From: Rhizomys pruinosus
Taxonomy: Eukaryota; Chordata; Mammalia; Rodentia; Spalacidae
Reading direction: 5' to 3'
Assembly: GCA_009823505.1 (NCBI GenBank)
Contig: VZQC01006589.1
Span: 2,814,776-2,878,775 of the forward strand
Length of the DNA stretch: 64,000 nucleotides
Below the pieces are notes generated by a model, which saw only the letters and a list, made by a program, of their open reading frames with translations, was not told the origin of the DNA and did no database searches. Shown piece after piece: positions 51,838-63,511 of the stretch (its first letter is position 1; the number at the start of each line of letters is the position of its first letter). Both the position numbers and the translations under genes were made by a program.

Positions 51838-52205
51838 GGTGGTTTGAATGAGAATGTCCCCCATGGGTTTTAAGTGTTCAGATATTTTGTCCCCAATTGG
51901 TGACACTGTTCTTGGAGGTCTTAGAAGGTGTGGCCATGCTGGAGGAAGTACGTCATTGGGGGCAGGCTTAGTGAGTTTAACAAGCCTTGTGGTCTCCAGT
52001 CTCTCTCTCTCTCTCTCTGCTTCCTGTGCTCATTGCGAGATGTGACCCTCGGCTTGCTGCTCCAGCCTGGGCCACCATGCTTCCCGCCACCATGGACTCT
52101 AATTCCCTGGAACTGTCAATCATAAGCTCAAATAAACTCTTCCTTTTATAAGTTCCCTTGGTCATGGTGGATTTATCACAGCAACAGAAAAGTGACTAAT
52201 AAACT
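51838..52205 (+). mobile_element. MaLR-like LTR or related rodent repeat
   Basis: GGTGGTTTGAATGAGAATGT start, GGTGTGGCCATGCTGGAGGA middle, AATAAACTCTTCC then a TTATCACAGCAACAGAAAAG end. A high-copy rodent text; the exact family is uncertain. Confidence 0.5.
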
Positions 52206-52810
52206 AATCCATGAACTGTGGCTTTTCTGTAAAGGGTGACAAGTTCTTATTGTGGCTTATAACATCTCCTAACCACTAGAGGATGTAAGCTTATGGCATC
52301 AGCCATGAATTATTCCTCCAAGGAGAGAGCTTATTGCCAATTATATTTGGGATATACAGACATATGGCTGCCACTGACTGCGCAATATCTCCAGGCAGTT
52401 GAAGTGTAGCTGATACTGACAGAGGAGAATTGCTTGACTCAAGGAGACCAATATTTTGCTTCATTGCTTTAGTGGCCTTTGGTAACACTCTCTGGTATTC
52501 CAGAGACCACTGTACACTTGCAAGTGTGGTCTCAACACATCTTTCCCATGTTTATACCAGGTCTTCAGCAGCAGGGCTTAATCACCACTCTTCTTGCAGG
52601 TATCCCAGTTAATAGGCAAAAGGCCTTTATCTTTTGGGGGCTTGGATCCCCTAGCCAACTTCTCCTTGGCAGAATAATCCATTACTGATATCAGAGCTCT
52701 CCTGTATTAATGTATTTTGCTTAATTACACAGCTTATAAAGACTTTACTATTATATTTGGCTCTGAATAGAGAATTATCTTTTCACAGTTCCTATGTCTA
52801 TCAGTCAATT
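52206..52810. other. Unclassified; part related to 62.48-62.70 kb
   Basis: 52330-52470 shares GCTTGACTCAAGGAGACC and TTGGGATATA with about 62585-62690. No gene. Confidence 0.45.
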
Positions 52811-52825
52811 AAAGAAGGTAGTTAT

Positions 52826-53063
52826 GATGGCCTAGCGGTTAAGAGCACTGACTGCTCTTACAGAGGACCCGGGTTCGATCCCCAGCACCCACATGGCGGC
52901 CAAGAACCGTCTGAAACTCCAATTCCAGGAAAGCTCCAGTTCCAGGGGAGTCCGACGCCCTCTTCTGACCTCCGCGGCATTGCACGACATAGGTACACAG
53001 ACTTGCATGCAAATAGTACATTCATACACATACAGAAATAAATAAAATTTTAAAAATTAAAAA
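52826..53063 (+). mobile_element. B2 SINE, head-truncated
   Basis: Starts GATGGCCTAGCGG, missing the first 11 nt. Exact duplication AAAGAAGGTAGTTAT at about 52811 and 53066. Confidence 0.92.
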
Positions 53064-53079
53064 AAAAGAAGGTAGTTAT

Positions 53080-54300
53080 ACCTGTTTTATAAGAAATTAC
53101 CACTATAAAAGTTGTCTCTAATTTACAGTTAGGGAATGACTTCATTACCATCATGTTTTTCTTTTTCCTATAAAAGGGAGAGGCAGCAAGGTTTCTCAGC
53201 ATCTGGAAGGTAAACTTCATTAGGGCCCATTATAAACAGTTAACCCATATAGAATTCAGAAAGATGCTCAGTGTCTGTGACTCAGGCAGTCTGAGGTTCC
53301 TCTTCCTTTAATGTTCAAATGGGTCAGCCTCTCTGCTGGCATTTCCCAGTCCATCCTCCACAGCCAAAAGTCATATATTTTTAGGCATTTAGGTTGGTTT
53401 TTTTACCTGTGGGAACATACGAATCTCCTCCCATTGTTAGTTTCAAGATCTCAAAATTGAAAATTTATCTAAAGGTTTGGAATACAGAGTTTTCCATTTG
53501 TATCCCAGAAGGAGTACTATACCACTTCCCTCTTTTTGTTTTTTTAAATTTTTATATTTTGACCTATAGATGCCTAAGTTGTATTACACATACCTATAAA
53601 CAAGAACCAAGTCATAAGTTTTCATCAAATTCACCCAAACTGTTTATCATCGACTGTATGCTATTTATTTGGGAAGTAAACTTAAACTTAATTTCTTTAA
53701 ATTATCCTACAAGTAAAAGAAAATGTTTCAAGGTAATACTGTCTAACACAGAAAAATATAGAGACCATTTGTGTACCTTAACCCTAAAGTTATTGTTGGA
53801 AATTCAATAAAAATTATAAATAAAACATTTTATATTTCCGAGTAGTTCAAATGTATTACCATTTCCACCAAAACCTTCAACCAAATTTAACTAATCTAAA
53901 CATTTTTACTAAGTCTTAAAATATCCTATAATATGTAGACAAAGCTTGGGCAAAGTTGAATACCTGCCAAATAAATTTTAACCAAATATACACTTTGTTC
54001 TTTAAAACTATATGACTAGACTATGACTTCAGAGAAATCAAGTCCATTAACTTATTTGGTTTATTTGTATTTTTGTATAAATCTCTACTGAAAAACCTCT
54101 CTATATAAATATATGTTATTTTTAAATGTACCATTTTAAACTGCAAATCTTACAAAGTGGATTTTAATGACTATCTTCCTCCAAGTTCTTGGCCTTCTCC
54201 AGTTCTGGCATGAAAACCTGCTTTAAAGATTTTTCAATATCTAGCTCTTAATAAAATTTTCTTTTACAGTTCTTATGCCCACTAGTTAATTAAAGACTGG
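53080..54300. other. AT-rich DNA
   Basis: No recognised repeat or gene. A 138-codon plus frame at 53394-53810 has no family resemblance. Confidence 0.4.
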
Positions 54301-54301
54301 C

Positions 54302-54472
54302 TACCAGGAGCGGTGGCACACACCTTTAATCCTAGCACTTGGGAGGCAGAGGCAGAGGCAGGCGGATCTTTGTGAGTTCAAGGCCAGCCTGGTCTACACA
54401 GTGAGTTCCAGGACAGCTGGGGCTACAGGGAGACCCTGTCTCGAAAAGACAAAGAAAAAAAANAAAAAAAAA
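54302..54472 (+). mobile_element. B1 SINE
   Basis: AAAGACTGGC flanks it (54292 and about 54474). A single N sits at 54463 in the A-tail. Confidence 0.88.
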
Positions 54473-54617
54473 AAAAGACTGGCGTTATATATGCATGAGA
54501 ATTTTTGCCAATAGCAGTTGGTTATTTTTTAGTTAGAAACATTCCTTTACATCCTTATTTTTGGTTTTGCTTAGTTTTGTTATTGTTTTTTGTTTTGTTT
54601 TTGTTTTGTTTGGTTAT

Positions 54618-54890
54618 TGTGGGAGCTTCTGGAAGCTATCTTTGTGTCATGAGCAGGACGTGAGTCACTGCTAAAAGGGAGGGGAACGACATTGCCACTT
54701 TGTGGAGACACTGTGGGGAACTGACCATTGGACAACAGAGGTAGTTTGGTTTATTCTGTAACCCGACCGGAGAGGGTACTTCAATCAGTCTTTGAGGCCT
54801 GGGAACAACAATAAACATGTTCTCCACGTCCTGGCGTGACTTGTCCCACCTGCTCAGAGCCAGGACAGGAATGTTTCACTCACAAAACCA
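54618..54890 (+). mobile_element. Possible LTR fragment
   Basis: TGTGGGAGCTTCTGG start and an AATAAACATGTTCTCC segment are LTR-like. Ends are not proven. Confidence 0.25.
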
Positions 54891-54896
54891 GCTAAC

Positions 54897-56085
54897 TGGG
54901 GCAGGTTGGTGGGTCCACAAAGGGACCTTTTTTCCAACCTACTGGCACATCTCAAACAAAATGCGAGGCTTGCCTTAGCCTGTATGTGTGCGATAATTAA
55001 AGAAATGGTGGCCAAGAATTCAGTAATGATGTTAGATAAATGGAATTCACTAATTTTATTTTTTTTTTAATTGTTAATTTTTTTTTTAATTGTTTTTTCA
55101 TTGGTTTTATTTTTTTATTCCCCAAAGGGATCCCAAATTACTAAACTTTTAATATATCAAACCTGGGTGTTATTGTTTGATGTTGAAAAGGTGTCGTATA
55201 CCAGGAATGGCAGTGTAGATCATTAAGAATGTTTGTCAATGAATTTTTTTTTAACATTTTTTATGTTTATTTTTTTTTTATTTAATTATTTTAATTTCTG
55301 TAGGTCAGTTGAGATTGCTGTCTGCATGAAGGTTTGTGCCCGTGGTCGTGCAATTGCGGCGGAGTAGACCATAAGAAACAAAGAAAGAAGAGGAGAAATA
55401 GGTAACAGAGAAGACCCTTGGAATGGAGTACATCAAGCTAGGTTGGAGTTTAAGATGGGTTTTTTTGGGCCGCCATGTGGGTGCTGGGGATAACGAAACA
55501 AATGGATCCCTGTGTAGAGTGGGGTCGGTGCTCTTAGATAGCCTCAGAAAGCATAATATCTCCCCAAAAACCTATATTTGTAACTTTTAATACATATACT
55601 TTTATGAATATGAACAATCAGATATAGGTAATTGGATAGTTTTGGCTGTTTAATATAAATCTGTCTTGAGAAGGAAGGGCATTGTTCCAACTCAGAAGCA
55701 ATGTTTTTATGTACTAGAATAGCTGTTACGATTAAAAAACTTTACTCTAAGAAAACAAGTACACCATCACACACACATGTGGCATGCAAATAGACTGCAT
55801 AACACATATTCATACTAACAGTACATAAAGAAAGGTTTGTTATGTCAACTTGGCAAGAGAGGAAAGCCATATTTTATATTTATGTTCTGAAGAGAACATG
55901 AAATTATTATAATTTACATAGGGTTATTTTTTAACATAATTAAGATAAAATGTCCTAGCAACAGAACAAAAAGCTGAGATCTATGATGCCACTCTTAGGC
56001 CAAGTCTCCCCACTTGCTTCATTGACATATCCTAAGTCTCTATTGAACTATATTCTCGAGTATCCTGTCCTACTGGTTAACCGCA
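54897..56085. repeat. Duplicated segment, noisy copy
   Basis: Collinear with 62925-64000, e.g. GCTTGCCTTAGCCTGTATGT and TTATGTCAAC(T/C)TG. Differs mainly by small insertions and deletions. Confidence 0.85.
55290..55560 (-). mobile_element. B2 SINE, heavily scrambled
   Basis: Recognisable pieces TCTGCATGAAGGTTTGTGCC and GCCGCCATGTGGGTGCTGGG are separated by foreign insertions. Same position as the clean B2 at 63263-63511. Confidence 0.75.
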
Positions 56086-56089
56086 TATC

Positions 56090-56655
56090 TCTGGGACTGA
56101 TCCCATAGCTAAGTCTACGTCATACTATAGTACAAATCTCAAAATATACATCAAAGTATGAGGAGGTGCATAAAAGTAGACGGTTAAGACTAGATATATA
56201 AATTGTCTTATTATTTAAGGAAGTTGTGTAGAAATAACAAATAAACTATCCAATAATAAAAAAAAACAATAAAATAATCACAATAATATAAAATTATAAT
56301 AAAATTTCAATAATTATGATTAACATAATATAATCACAAATCATAATATTTATGAATAATATATATGATCAAAGAGTATATATAGCCAACAATAAACAAG
56401 TATATGAACGAATTTATTGTATCAGAATAGTATTATTTAATTTGTAGTATTATAAGTAATCAATTAAAAACTGTTATAACTAAAAATTAATGAACGTTAA
56501 TCTAAAAAAAAAAAAAAAAAAAAAAAAACAATGAATATAACTCCTAAATGTTTAACATTAAAATCTTCTCCTCTAACACTAAGGGGTATAAAAAAATCAT
56601 TTTTTAATGAGTTTGACTCTGTCTTGTTTACTTGCTCTAATTAGTTTGTTGTTTT
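56090..56655. other. AT-rich low-complexity DNA
   Basis: AATAATATAAT-type text and an A-run near 56503-56528. No gene. Confidence 0.45.
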
Positions 56656-56657
56656 TT

Positions 56658-56925
56658 TTTGTTTTTTTTTTTATTTTATTTATTTTGTATGATTGTTTGA
56701 AATGTACTTGTCGAATGCAAGTTTGTGCCACCATGGTTGTGGCAGTGGAGGGAGGTCGAAGAGGGTGACAGTATCCCCTGGAGACTGGGATTCCCTTCTG
56801 GTGGTGGAGTTTCAAGATGGTCTGGGCGGAGCCATGTGGGTGCTGGGGTCGAACTGGGGTCCTCTGTTAAGAGCGGTCTTGGCTCTTAAAACCGCTAGGG
56901 GTCCTCTCTGCCAGCCGATCCTAAT
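56658..56925 (-). mobile_element. B2 SINE, indel-rich
   Basis: GTTTGTGCCACCATGGTTGT to GCCATGTGGGTGCTGGGG with many extra bases. Confidence 0.75.
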
Positions 56926-57137
56926 TAGGATTTTAACCTGTCGGATATATAATTTTTTTTAGAAAGCAGGAATTGCATCTCATCTAATATACACGTTTGA
57001 CAGATGGGCTAAAAGAATAAACAATTTTATTACAAAAATTCTTTTGTATTAAATGGACCAAACATACAATTCATGTTGTCTAATAAGAGGTTATCCACTT
57101 TAATCTTAAATAGAACATTATTTTAAAAAGCAGTTTA

Positions 57138-57285
57138 TTATGAGCGCACGCTTTATCCTAGCACTCGGAGGCGAAGGCAGGTAGGATTTTTGTGAGTTCA
57201 ACCCGGCCAGCCTGGTCTAGAGTGATAGTTCCAGGAACAACTGGGATACAGGAGAGGCCCTGTCCTAAAAAGACCAAAAAAGACA
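57138..57285 (+). mobile_element. B1 SINE, indel-rich
   Basis: GCGCACGCTTTATCCTAGC; AAAAAG(A)CAGTTTAT flanks it. Confidence 0.75.
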
Positions 57286-57299
57286 GTTTATACAGAGCA

Positions 57300-57575
57300 T
57301 TTTTTTAGTTGGACTGCCAGGGACTGTAAACTCTCCAGAACATACGTCATTTTGGTCTTCCAAATGTGAAATTAAACAACTGTTACTTTACAAGTCAAAG
57401 TTATAAAATAGGGCATGATTTAGATAAATAGTAGATAACTCAGTGCTCAGTATAGAGGATTGGTATGTGCTAGCAGGCGGCTGGTGGCACAGAGAAACAG
57501 TGCTGATAGGAATTCTTGTTCGGGGAAAAATCTTTAAGGTGAACATATTTTAAAGATCAAGCTAAAATTAAATCA
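57300..57575. other. Unclassified DNA
   Basis: Nothing recognised. Confidence 0.35.
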
Positions 57576-57579
57576 GACA

Positions 57580-57835
57580 CGGGGCTGGAGATGAGTGCCG
57601 GAGTTCTGGTTAACGAGCACACTGCGCTTGCAGAGGATTGTGTTCGATTCGCCCAGCAGCCCAACATGGCGGATAGAATGTCTTATGATCCAATTCCAGG
57701 AGAACTCCAGTTCCAGGGAATCCGGGACGCTCTTCTGACCTCCGCGGCATTTGCAGAACACGGGTGCACAACCTACATGCAGACAGGACATTCATACACT
57801 ACAAAATAAAATAAAATTTAAAATAAAAGATTTCT
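57580..57835 (+). mobile_element. B2 SINE, indel-rich
   Basis: GGGGCTGGAGATGAGTGCC start and a clean GGAGAACTCCAGTTCCAGGG core. Confidence 0.8.
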
Positions 57836-58169
57836 AAAAAAAATTAAATCACCAATAATTTTAATTGTGCCGATGATTTTTAATACTCAACGACTATCTG
57901 AGGGTAATGGGGTTAAGTAAAATATTTACTTTTTAGTTAAGCATGCTGAAATGGATTTGAATTATCTGATGTGATACAGCTAGTCTGAACCCAATTTTGG
58001 GATGACAAATAGCGCAGCAGTTAAAAGGTTAGTGAAGTATTAGATTTTGAACATGTTACAAAAAAACCCCAAGAGAGAAAGAGAGATAGTATATCTAAAA
58101 TTTTTTGTATACTAAAAACAGAGTTGTATCAAAGTTTAGAAGAAAGTATAGTGGATAGCTTAAATTAAT

Positions 58170-58395
58170 CTGGGGGCCCCGGAGAGATGGTAGGTGTTGA
58201 AATGCTGCTGTTTTGTGAGAGGACCGGGGTTTGATACAGCCGAGCACTCACATGCTCTGAGAACATCTTACTAGTCCTTCAGGGGAATTCTTGACACCAT
58301 CCTTACTGACCTACCTCGCGCATTGCACGACATGGGTGAACAGTTCTGCATGCAGACACATAAATATCATACACTAAAGATTTTAAAAAACAATG
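58170..58395 (+). mobile_element. B2 SINE, indel-rich
   Basis: GGAGAGATGG head, GCATTGCACGACATGGGTGA tail half. Confidence 0.75.
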
Positions 58396-58627
58396 ATAAA
58401 AAATTAATCTGTGAAAAAAACTGCTCTTGGTAGGGATGTTCCCGTAAAGGCCTAACTTGCAATCAGAAAGAAGTGGGCTTAGCCTTGTTTGCTGAGCCAC
58501 AGACTAAACCTGGAAAAATTTACATATGAACAAGTTAAGCTGGAACTGAACTGAAGGAATGGGTTCCTCAAGTAGGGGATGAGTCAGTTTTTTTTCTATG
58601 GAGGGGGGGAGTTAAACAGAAAGTTTT

Positions 58628-58925
58628 GGGGTGGAAGAGATGGCTAGCGATTAAGAGGGAACTGCTCTTGCAGAGGCAGTTGATCCAGCCCCCACATGGC
58701 GGCTGAGACATATCTGAATACCCATTCCAGGAGAACTCTCAGTTAGGGGGAATCCAACAACTTTATGACCTTCGCATTGAATCCATATCCAGGGACTCTA
58801 GTTCCAGGGGTTAATCCGAACACCTCTCATTTGGACCGTCCGTAGGCTTTGAACAAGCACAGATGCACAGCTTGCAATGCAGAAGTACATTCATAACCAA
58901 GAAAAAAAAAAAAAAATAAATTTTT
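58628..58925 (+). mobile_element. B2 SINE, indel-rich with repeated body
   Basis: The CTCCAGTTCCAGGGG-type body occurs twice (about 58725 and 58798). Confidence 0.7.
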
Positions 58926-58929
58926 TTTT

Positions 58930-59150
58930 TAAAACTAAAAAAGTTTTTAGACATGTAAATTATGAAAAAATGTTATGCAAGAGCCAAGCATGTAAACTTG
59001 CTGACCCAGTAAACTATACCTGAGTAAGTTCAGCTAATGTCACCTTACTCACGGTCAACTGGCTTTTACTAGCCTGCAGGGTGACCAAGCCGGAGGCACG
59101 TAGGACGGATTAGGATGCTCTTCTGAGCATACCAAGCAGCGGCAGGCAGT
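58930..59150. other. Unclassified DNA
   Basis: Nothing recognised. Confidence 0.35.
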
Positions 59151-59897
59151 TTTTCCTCATGTATGCAAAGCCACATGTCCCAGATTCACCTCTTCCATCC
59201 ATGAAAAAGCAGGAGAGAATGGCTATAACCACGAAACAATGTTAGAGATTGATGCAGAAGAAAAAAAGAGAAAGAGAGAGAATAAGAAAAAGGCAAGATT
59301 TGAGGTTGGCATATATAATTTGTCAAAAGGTTTCCTCTGCCACCATGTCCGGTGAAATTTGTGGGTTGAACCCATTTATTTCCCACAGTGAGACCATGTG
59401 GTAAAAACATGAGCGGGAAAGCACACTACATGACGCATAGTTAAAGTGCCAAATACAGAGAGAGTGTTTTTTTCCAAAATGTCCTGGTTAATAGCAGCAT
59501 GATCTAACTCCCAGGGCCAAATCCTAAACGGTATGTTCGTACTGATAATCCAGCCGAATGTGTGTGGCTAGTGGAGGATCCCAGACCTTGGTTTCACGGT
59601 AAAAGATGAGCTCATTCATACTTATAAATTTTCCCAACACTTATGTGACTATTTCATTTCACTGAACTTTTTGGGTTTTTATATCATTATAAGTGTTTCC
59701 AATTTCTTAATATTCCCTGATCTTTATTAATTTTATATCGTGCTGATTTTTGTTTGTTACTTGTCCCTTCCTTGTGTTTTATACTAAGAATGACCTGGGT
59801 GGGATTATTGTTATTATTTGTTATTTTGCAGTTACTCCTCTGATTTTAAATAATGGACCCAACTGTTCATAAACGTTCCTTAACCTACATGGACTCG

Positions 59898-60130
59898 GGG
59901 GGCTGGGGTGATGGCTTAGCAGTTAAGATGGCTGACTGCTCTTCCAGAGGAACTGGGTTTGATTTCCCAGCACCCATATGGCAGCTGAGAACTGCCTTTT
60001 AAAAAACCTTCCAGTGTTCAGGGAGATCCACGCCCGCTTCTTACATGACAGGCAATTGGGGCAACAAACAATGGAGATGCAAAGAGGGAAAGACAAACTG
60101 TATCTGAGACGTAATTATAGACATGACGAT
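59898..60130 (+). mobile_element. B2 SINE, indel-rich
   Basis: GGGCTGGGGTGATGGCTTAGC head. Confidence 0.72.
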
Positions 60131-60814
60131 AAATAAATAAATTATAAATAAAAATTTTAATTTTTAAATTACAAAAAAAAACTAAACCAATGAACTATGC
60201 GCATAGGGTTCACTATCATAAATTAGTTTTATCATTAATCATTCAAGTGCTCAGTTCACTGACTGCATGTTCTTATTGGGGTCTGTGGGCCTATTACTTA
60301 TGGCTGCAGGAAGAGAGAGGGGAGAGTAGGCTTAAAGGAAGAAGAAAAAGGGAGGAAAGAAGGGAAGGGGAGAGAAAACATACACATTAAAGCTGTTTCA
60401 AGGGGGCCTATGTCTTTTACTTGGTGCCACCTCCCCTCATTCTTGTCACCACTCTAAGATCGGCCTCTGTTTTAAGGCCTGACCCTTTAAAAACCAAAGG
60501 AACTTCAGGGGGTATACCGGTAAAAGACTACTTTGAAGAAGGTCGTGTGCAACAAAGGGCGGAGCTCAGCGCGGACTTTCCAGATGATAGCTGGTGCATG
60601 TAATACTCCTAGAAACGCAGCTGACCAGAGTGTACGCCTTCCCCACTGCTTTGGTAAGAAGACTCACATTCTTATGTATAGCCCTTGCTTGCAAGAACTG
60701 GTAACTAATGAATGTGCATTTTCCCAAGTGTTTTGTAGAGGGCGCATTCTGAATAAATGTAGAATCCCAAGAGGGGACCATGGGAACTCTGAAGCACAAG
60801 TAAAAGAATCTGGA

Positions 60815-61095
60815 CTTGGGGCTGGAGTAGATGGCCTAGTGGTTAAGGAGTGCCGAAGCTTTGCAGAGGACCCGGGTCGATCCCAGCGGACAACACGATA
60901 CGCGCGGCCGATAACCGTCTGAAAACTCCAATTTCAGGAGAAACTCCAGTTCCAGTGGAAAAAAATGCCCTCTTCTAACCTCAACAGCATTGCATGACAA
61001 GGGCACACAAACCTACATTCATACAAATAAAAAAAAAAAAAAAAAAAAAAAAACAAGTAAATAAAAAATAAAAAAAAAAAAAATATAAAAAAAAA
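60815..61095 (+). mobile_element. B2 SINE, indel-rich
   Basis: TTGGGGCTGGAGTAGATGGCC head and a long A-rich tail. Confidence 0.78.
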
Positions 61096-61429
61096 AGAAG
61101 TCTGGATTATGACTGGCTTTTGGGCAAGTGGGGTGGGAGTCTTGTGGGATTGAAGCACCTCAACCAAGTCGGGAAGTTTGATGTGCAGAGGTTTTGCAGA
61201 CAATGTCAGACATTGGAATGGAGGCGACAGGGTCCTTTGTAGTAGATGACCTGGAGAAAGTGAAGGAATTCCACATAGTTCTTCGGTGAGCCAGGGTCAA
61301 GAATTATCATTTTGTGTTGTGAGGTATATAGAAGAAAACTGAGTTTGCTTTTTTTCTTCTGTGTTGACAAGCTGGGTTTCATATGTGAATTTTATAATAT
61401 AGTACACATGTATTTGTGACTGTTGGGTG

Positions 61430-61595
61430 CTAATTTTTTTTCATTTTCGAGACAGGGTCTCCCTGTAGGCCCAACTGTCCTGATTATGGTTTACTGTTAA
61501 GACCCAGGCGGCCCTTGAACTTACAAAGAATCCACCATGTGACTCTGCTCCAACGTGCTAGGATTAGAAGGCATGAGCCACCACGCCTGGCTCAT
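61430..61595 (-). mobile_element. B1 SINE, indel-rich
   Basis: TTTTCGAGACAGGGTCTCCC to GAGCCACCACGCCTGGC. Confidence 0.8.
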
Positions 61596-61661
61596 AAAAT
61601 GCTTTCCAACACAATCACTGGTGTGGTACAGGATGCTGATAAGGTTTAAAAGTGCTATAGT

Positions 61662-61765
61662 TGGGGTTGGAGAGATGGTATAGGAGGCGGAATTGATGGC
61701 TGAACTGATATCTTGCAAGGACCTAAGATTCGGTTCCCGCCCGACGGCAGTTATGAAGATCTTTT
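61662..61765 (+). mobile_element. B2 head fragment, indel-rich
   Basis: GGGGTTGGAGAGATGGTATA followed by GATTCGGTTCCCGCC. Confidence 0.5.
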
Positions 61766-63206
61766 TTTTTTCTCCTCTTTTTTTTTTTATTTTCAATTTT
61801 TTTTATTGATGTTTGTTGTAATCTCTAATTTTTTCGCATTAGTTCAGGGATTTTCTTTTTCGAGACAATCTTCATTACCCATCCGATTTCAATGCTTACT
61901 GCCCATACTGTGCTTCTCTTTCTCTCTCCAGTTTTTTTTTTTTTCATTTCCACTTCTTTTTAACCGGAATGTATATTATATAGGTAGGAGAAGCATCCTT
62001 CATGTAACCCAATTTGCAAGGCCGGTTTGTGCCAAAACCCAGAGCTCATGGGTCCCACTATCCACCAGGGGGGGTTGTATGTTCAAGTCAAAGGTTTGAT
62101 TTTAAGGAATGGGTGTACCAAGTCTATATTGCTGTTTAGTTTACACATTCACAGTTAGATTTGCAGTAATTCTACGTAAGCTCTTCCGGAGATTGTTCTC
62201 TAGGCTTATAAAAGGGGCATAGGTGGATGGGAAGCAAAATATTCTACTTTATCTGGAGCTGTTTTTTTGGACTCTGTTCAATTCTGGTTGTTTCCTTTAT
62301 GGGCTGACAGTTTGTTCAGGAATATTTCGATCCTACTAATGAAGGCACAAGCAATTAGATTTATAGGTAATTTTTAACAGTATGATTGTTATGGTGGTAG
62401 CTTTTGTGGTATACGACCATGATGGTTGGATGGATAAATGTTTATCTGATTAGACTTTTTTTTTTTCTGTTTAAGTCATTATGAAGGGTCTTACGTGTGT
62501 TGATTAACATCGTATTACATTAGAGGTGTAAGACTGATGGCCACAAGTGGGGTTTTTCCAAGGAGGGGCAATGCCTTTAGATTTTGGGATATAAAGATAG
62601 AATGGTGTTGTATGAAACAGTTTTTCCAGGCAGGTGAGGTGTACTGGTGCTGACAAGGAGTTTAGCTTGACTCAAGGAGACCGTTTTTCTTCTTTATTGG
62701 TAATAGATTGAAATTTTGGTGGTCAAACTTGCATTAAATCTTATAGCTAACTATGGGAAAAGATATTTGTATGTTTCCACAGGTCAAAAATGTCACATTA
62801 AGGATTGAGAAAGAAAAGATACCAGTTTGGCCTGAGTAGGTAATGTACAGAAGTGCCAACAGAAAGGGTTGGGACGTTGGAAATTTTATGGGAGAGAAGT
62901 TGAAGCAAAGCTCAGATTGCTTAGCTACCCAGGTTGGTGGTCCACAAAGGGAACCTTTTTCCAACCCACTGGCCATCCAAACAAAATGCAGGCTTGCCTT
63001 AGCCTGTATGTGTGCGATAATTAAAGAAATGGTGGCCAAGAATTCAGTAATGATGTTAATGGGAATTCACAATTTTTTTTAATTCTTTTAAATTTTAATT
63101 TTTTTTAATTGTTTTTATTTTTTATTCCCAAAGATCCACCAAATTACTAACACTTTAATACTATCAAAACCTGGTGGTATCTGTTTCAGATGTTGAAAGG
63201 GTGTAA

Positions 63207-63222
63207 CCAGTAGGTGGCAGTG
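63207..63222 (+). promoter_or_regulatory. CTCF-like motif CCAGTAGGTGGCAGTG
   Basis: Full match to CCASYAGRKGGCRS. The corresponding place in the related copy (about 55199-55215) reads CCAGGAATGGCAGTG and no longer matches. Confidence 0.4.
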
Positions 63223-63262
63223 TAGATCCATTAAGATGTTCAATGAATTTTTTACATTTTTA

Positions 63263-63511
63263 TTTTTATTTTTTTTAATTTTATTTATTTCTGTATGTGT
63301 ATGAATGTACTGTCTGCATGCAGGTTTGTGCACCCGTGTCGTGCAATGCTGCGGAGGTCAGAAGAGGGTGTCGGATTCCCCTGGAACTGGAGTCCTCCTG
63401 GAATTGGAGTTTCAGATGGTTTTTGGCCGCCATGTGGGTGCTGGGGATCGAACCTGGGTCCTCTGTAGGAGTGGTCGGCGCTCTTAACCGCTAGGCTATC
63501 TCTCCAACCCC
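63263..63511 (-). mobile_element. B2 SINE
   Basis: Clean antisense B2. TTTTTTACATTTTTA flanks it at about 63248 and 63512. Confidence 0.9.

Larger units (their letters stand above)
59150..62720. repeat. Diverged or noisy relative of 48.27-52.48 kb
   Basis: Matching patches occur in the same order about 10-11 kb apart: about 59390 with 48310, a B1 at 61430 with 49141, 62170 with 50990 and 62585 with 52330. B2 copies within it differ from those of the first unit. Confidence 0.6.

Noticed and set aside
53394..53810. 138-codon plus frame in AT-rich DNA
   Set aside because: No recognisable domain, no splice or promoter context; chance frame.
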